From positions 1 through 6,193 of the forward strand of contig JADDQX010000141.1 in NCBI GenBank assembly GCA_016781115.1: a stretch of DNA of 6,193 bases, in the 5' to 3' direction. Under the pieces are notes generated by a model, which saw only the letters and a list, made by a program, of their open reading frames with translations, was not told where the DNA came from and did not search any database. Source of the stretch: Actinomycetota bacterium (GTDB lineage Bacteria > Actinomycetota > CADDZG01 > WHSQ01). How positions within the stretch are numbered: the first letter of the stretch is position 1; each line of letters opens with the position of its first letter. Shown piece by piece: positions 5,901-6,193 of this stretch. The position numbers and the translations under genes are program-made.

Positions 5901-6193
5901 CCGCCCAGAGCGATGGAACCGTGGCAGATGAGCGCCGCGCCCTCCACCACCGGTTCAAGCGGCTGTACCACCGCAAGCTCGCCCAACCGATGCAGTACAC
6001 CGCGCTGAATCGGGACGACCGTGCGGCGTTCGTCTGGAATCTCGCGGTGCGGCTCTGGCAGACAATCGGCCGCGGGATGCGAGGCGGTCAGCCGGTGAGC
6101 GTGTACTTCGTGGACGCCGCGTTCGCGCCGCAGCGCGCGGTGGGCGAGTCCGACGGGCCGCAGACGAGCGTTCTCGCGGCGCTCGAAGCCGAA
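2984..6193 (+). CDS. Large DinG/XPD-like Fe-S DNA helicase, pPIWI-RE-island type (3' end cut by window)
   Basis: An uninterrupted frame of 1070 codons with no stop before the right edge. It begins MSRDLTVWMDSARRDV. Residues 1-~250 form an added N-terminal domain with helical and WYDDAL/PYRPWDQ segments. The motor follows: Walker A G259-x4-GKT (264-266); four cysteines C357, C380, C396, C402 between motifs I and II, the place of the DinG/XPD iron-sulfur cluster (the last pair C-x5-C as in DinG); then ANVWITTAAALL; Walker B LLLVDEAD (D454-D457); a ~290-residue arch/insertion; motif III VVSAT (751-753); VMLVVNS (851-857); motif V-like ERGVN (925-929); and motif VI QTIGRGMR (Q1026-R1033). The family uses ATP to unwind DNA or RNA-DNA hybrids, usually 5' to 3'. 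DinG itself has about 700 residues, so this is much larger, and it has DEAD rather than the usual DEAH. Only a short C-terminal piece is probably missing. Coupling to the nuclease suggests that it feeds unwound or R-loop DNA to it. A more distant DinG-like repair helicase is the alternative. Confidence 0.85.
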   Translation, partial: MSRDLTVWMDSARRDVRDVLPADVWRAIPVTVAEVIRAELVLHYMARFHPSVSPEDAHALIDGYRSPPDEDASRRGACQRLKLLLGHDSPAHRLTGLLERYASVADDHDKHGVAQRLCAWRRHAEGWRANPYAEHSDKRRGWYDDALQEPIPYRPWDQKDAEPGTYQFAVSGEWQRVQVPAVRTTDQPPALAPVTSRRRKPLHVSWDELAEVAAHLDRATPGNAFVARLGELRMSSISEAGEEAPATTLTIGGFVHAVGLMTAGKTTLLVLLAAAAARRGLRVVICTDTVQAVLELVDTLRKGGIEAAPILGAHARERHARGVLERLGDELAVAVADGKALTFRHASDFGAWTAETCLLEPFRDESGADRVPLSPSSFPCRDLVPVSEPDAAPRACPLRAVCPVHTAERVVPTANVWITTAAALLQSEPGPLASTHRMRWLEYMQHHADLLLVDEADRMLSAWDHTFMPAQDLQDSEDGWAGVERPIDAAKAKQPARWHMTERAKGVVRRANRASQALDELLHRFYGAEGSRAVIARLGHQVWNEQSLLVDAARVLHGISQSRATDQEVAEHARSAYLDHLAPLVAPGETSPTADDSELARVRAAVLGSEPIEVVSSRLAKWVEVALDVEPDSTALEHAANLISLAVWAHEFSETSRFVVDHSAALLDEEFGVDVPDWGMSATRAIRSYLSLVPDMPMGNLVGFQWLEASTPSQSSLRMLWCRGLGRWLVHHLHDLLGAEGIEGPNVLVVSATGWSGRSSLFNMNHPPDLVLHVTEQAAARMANTRFHFTPVEAGYGNPPLRVSGAGTSSDANLDAIVDALFAERGGLRRARGAWIDDVLAAIDDPRRRRVMLVVNSTAQAQAVSRRIARVASSRYQDLHAYVVPDGEGVGRGAHFEQVVPRGQVESFATATDKVVLIVPMLSIERGVNILNEEANGAFGAVMFLVRPHPPAGDPQLALSILAGEALREYGQTAQSDGTVADERRALHHRFKRLYHRKLAQPMQYTALNRDDRAAFVWNLAVRLWQTIGRGMRGGQPVSVYFVDAAFAPQRAVGESDGPQTSVLAALEAE

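Noticed and set aside
4..6193. Assignment to DISARM, BREX or an ordinary type III R-M system
   Set aside because: No DUF1998, phospholipase D, PglZ or BrxC-like protein and no single-chain type III Res is seen. The helicase is of Fe-S DinG/XPD type and the nuclease is a separate protein.

Overview
The window is G+C-rich (about two thirds by eye, with a strong G/C bias at third codon positions and TGA stops). This fits an actinobacterium or a similar high-GC bacterium. All three genes lie on the + strand with almost no space between them. No tRNA, rRNA, CRISPR array, insertion sequence or integrase is visible, and no stretch over 300 bases lacks a gene.

Layout: (1) Positions 4-1635 hold a beta-class, type III Mod-like adenine DNA methyltransferase. 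An in-frame amber codon at 469-471 breaks it, separating the DPPY catalytic half (4-471) from the half with the SAM-binding FAGSG motif (484-1635). (2) A 50-base gap contains two adjacent GAATTC sites and a Shine-Dalgarno sequence. (3) Positions 1686-2987 encode a protein with an N-terminal helical part, a four-cysteine zinc ribbon and a C-terminal PD-(D/E)XK-like nuclease core. (4) ATGA stop/start overlap joins it to a very large DinG/XPD-like helicase (2984 to the right edge, 1070 codons, C-terminus cut off). The helicase has Walker A, a four-cysteine Fe-S-type cluster, DEAD, SAT and QxxGRxxR motifs, and a ~250-residue N-terminal domain I cannot assign from motifs.

Interpretation (inference): a standalone nuclease of this build translationally coupled to an outsized DinG-type helicase resembles the helicase and REase members of the pPIWI-RE three-gene islands. 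Those islands were predicted to be a nucleic-acid-guided or R-loop-directed defence system against plasmids and phages. The third member, the pPIWI-RE (Argonaute-like) protein, is not in the window and would be expected just past the right edge or upstream of the left edge. The type III Mod-like methylase in front suggests a self/non-self marking arm, which would make this a restriction-modification-like version of the island. In the sequence as given, that methylase is broken by a single nonsense codon. It could be a recent mutation, an 'off' allele or a sequencing error. If real, the nuclease/helicase arm would lack its modification partner.
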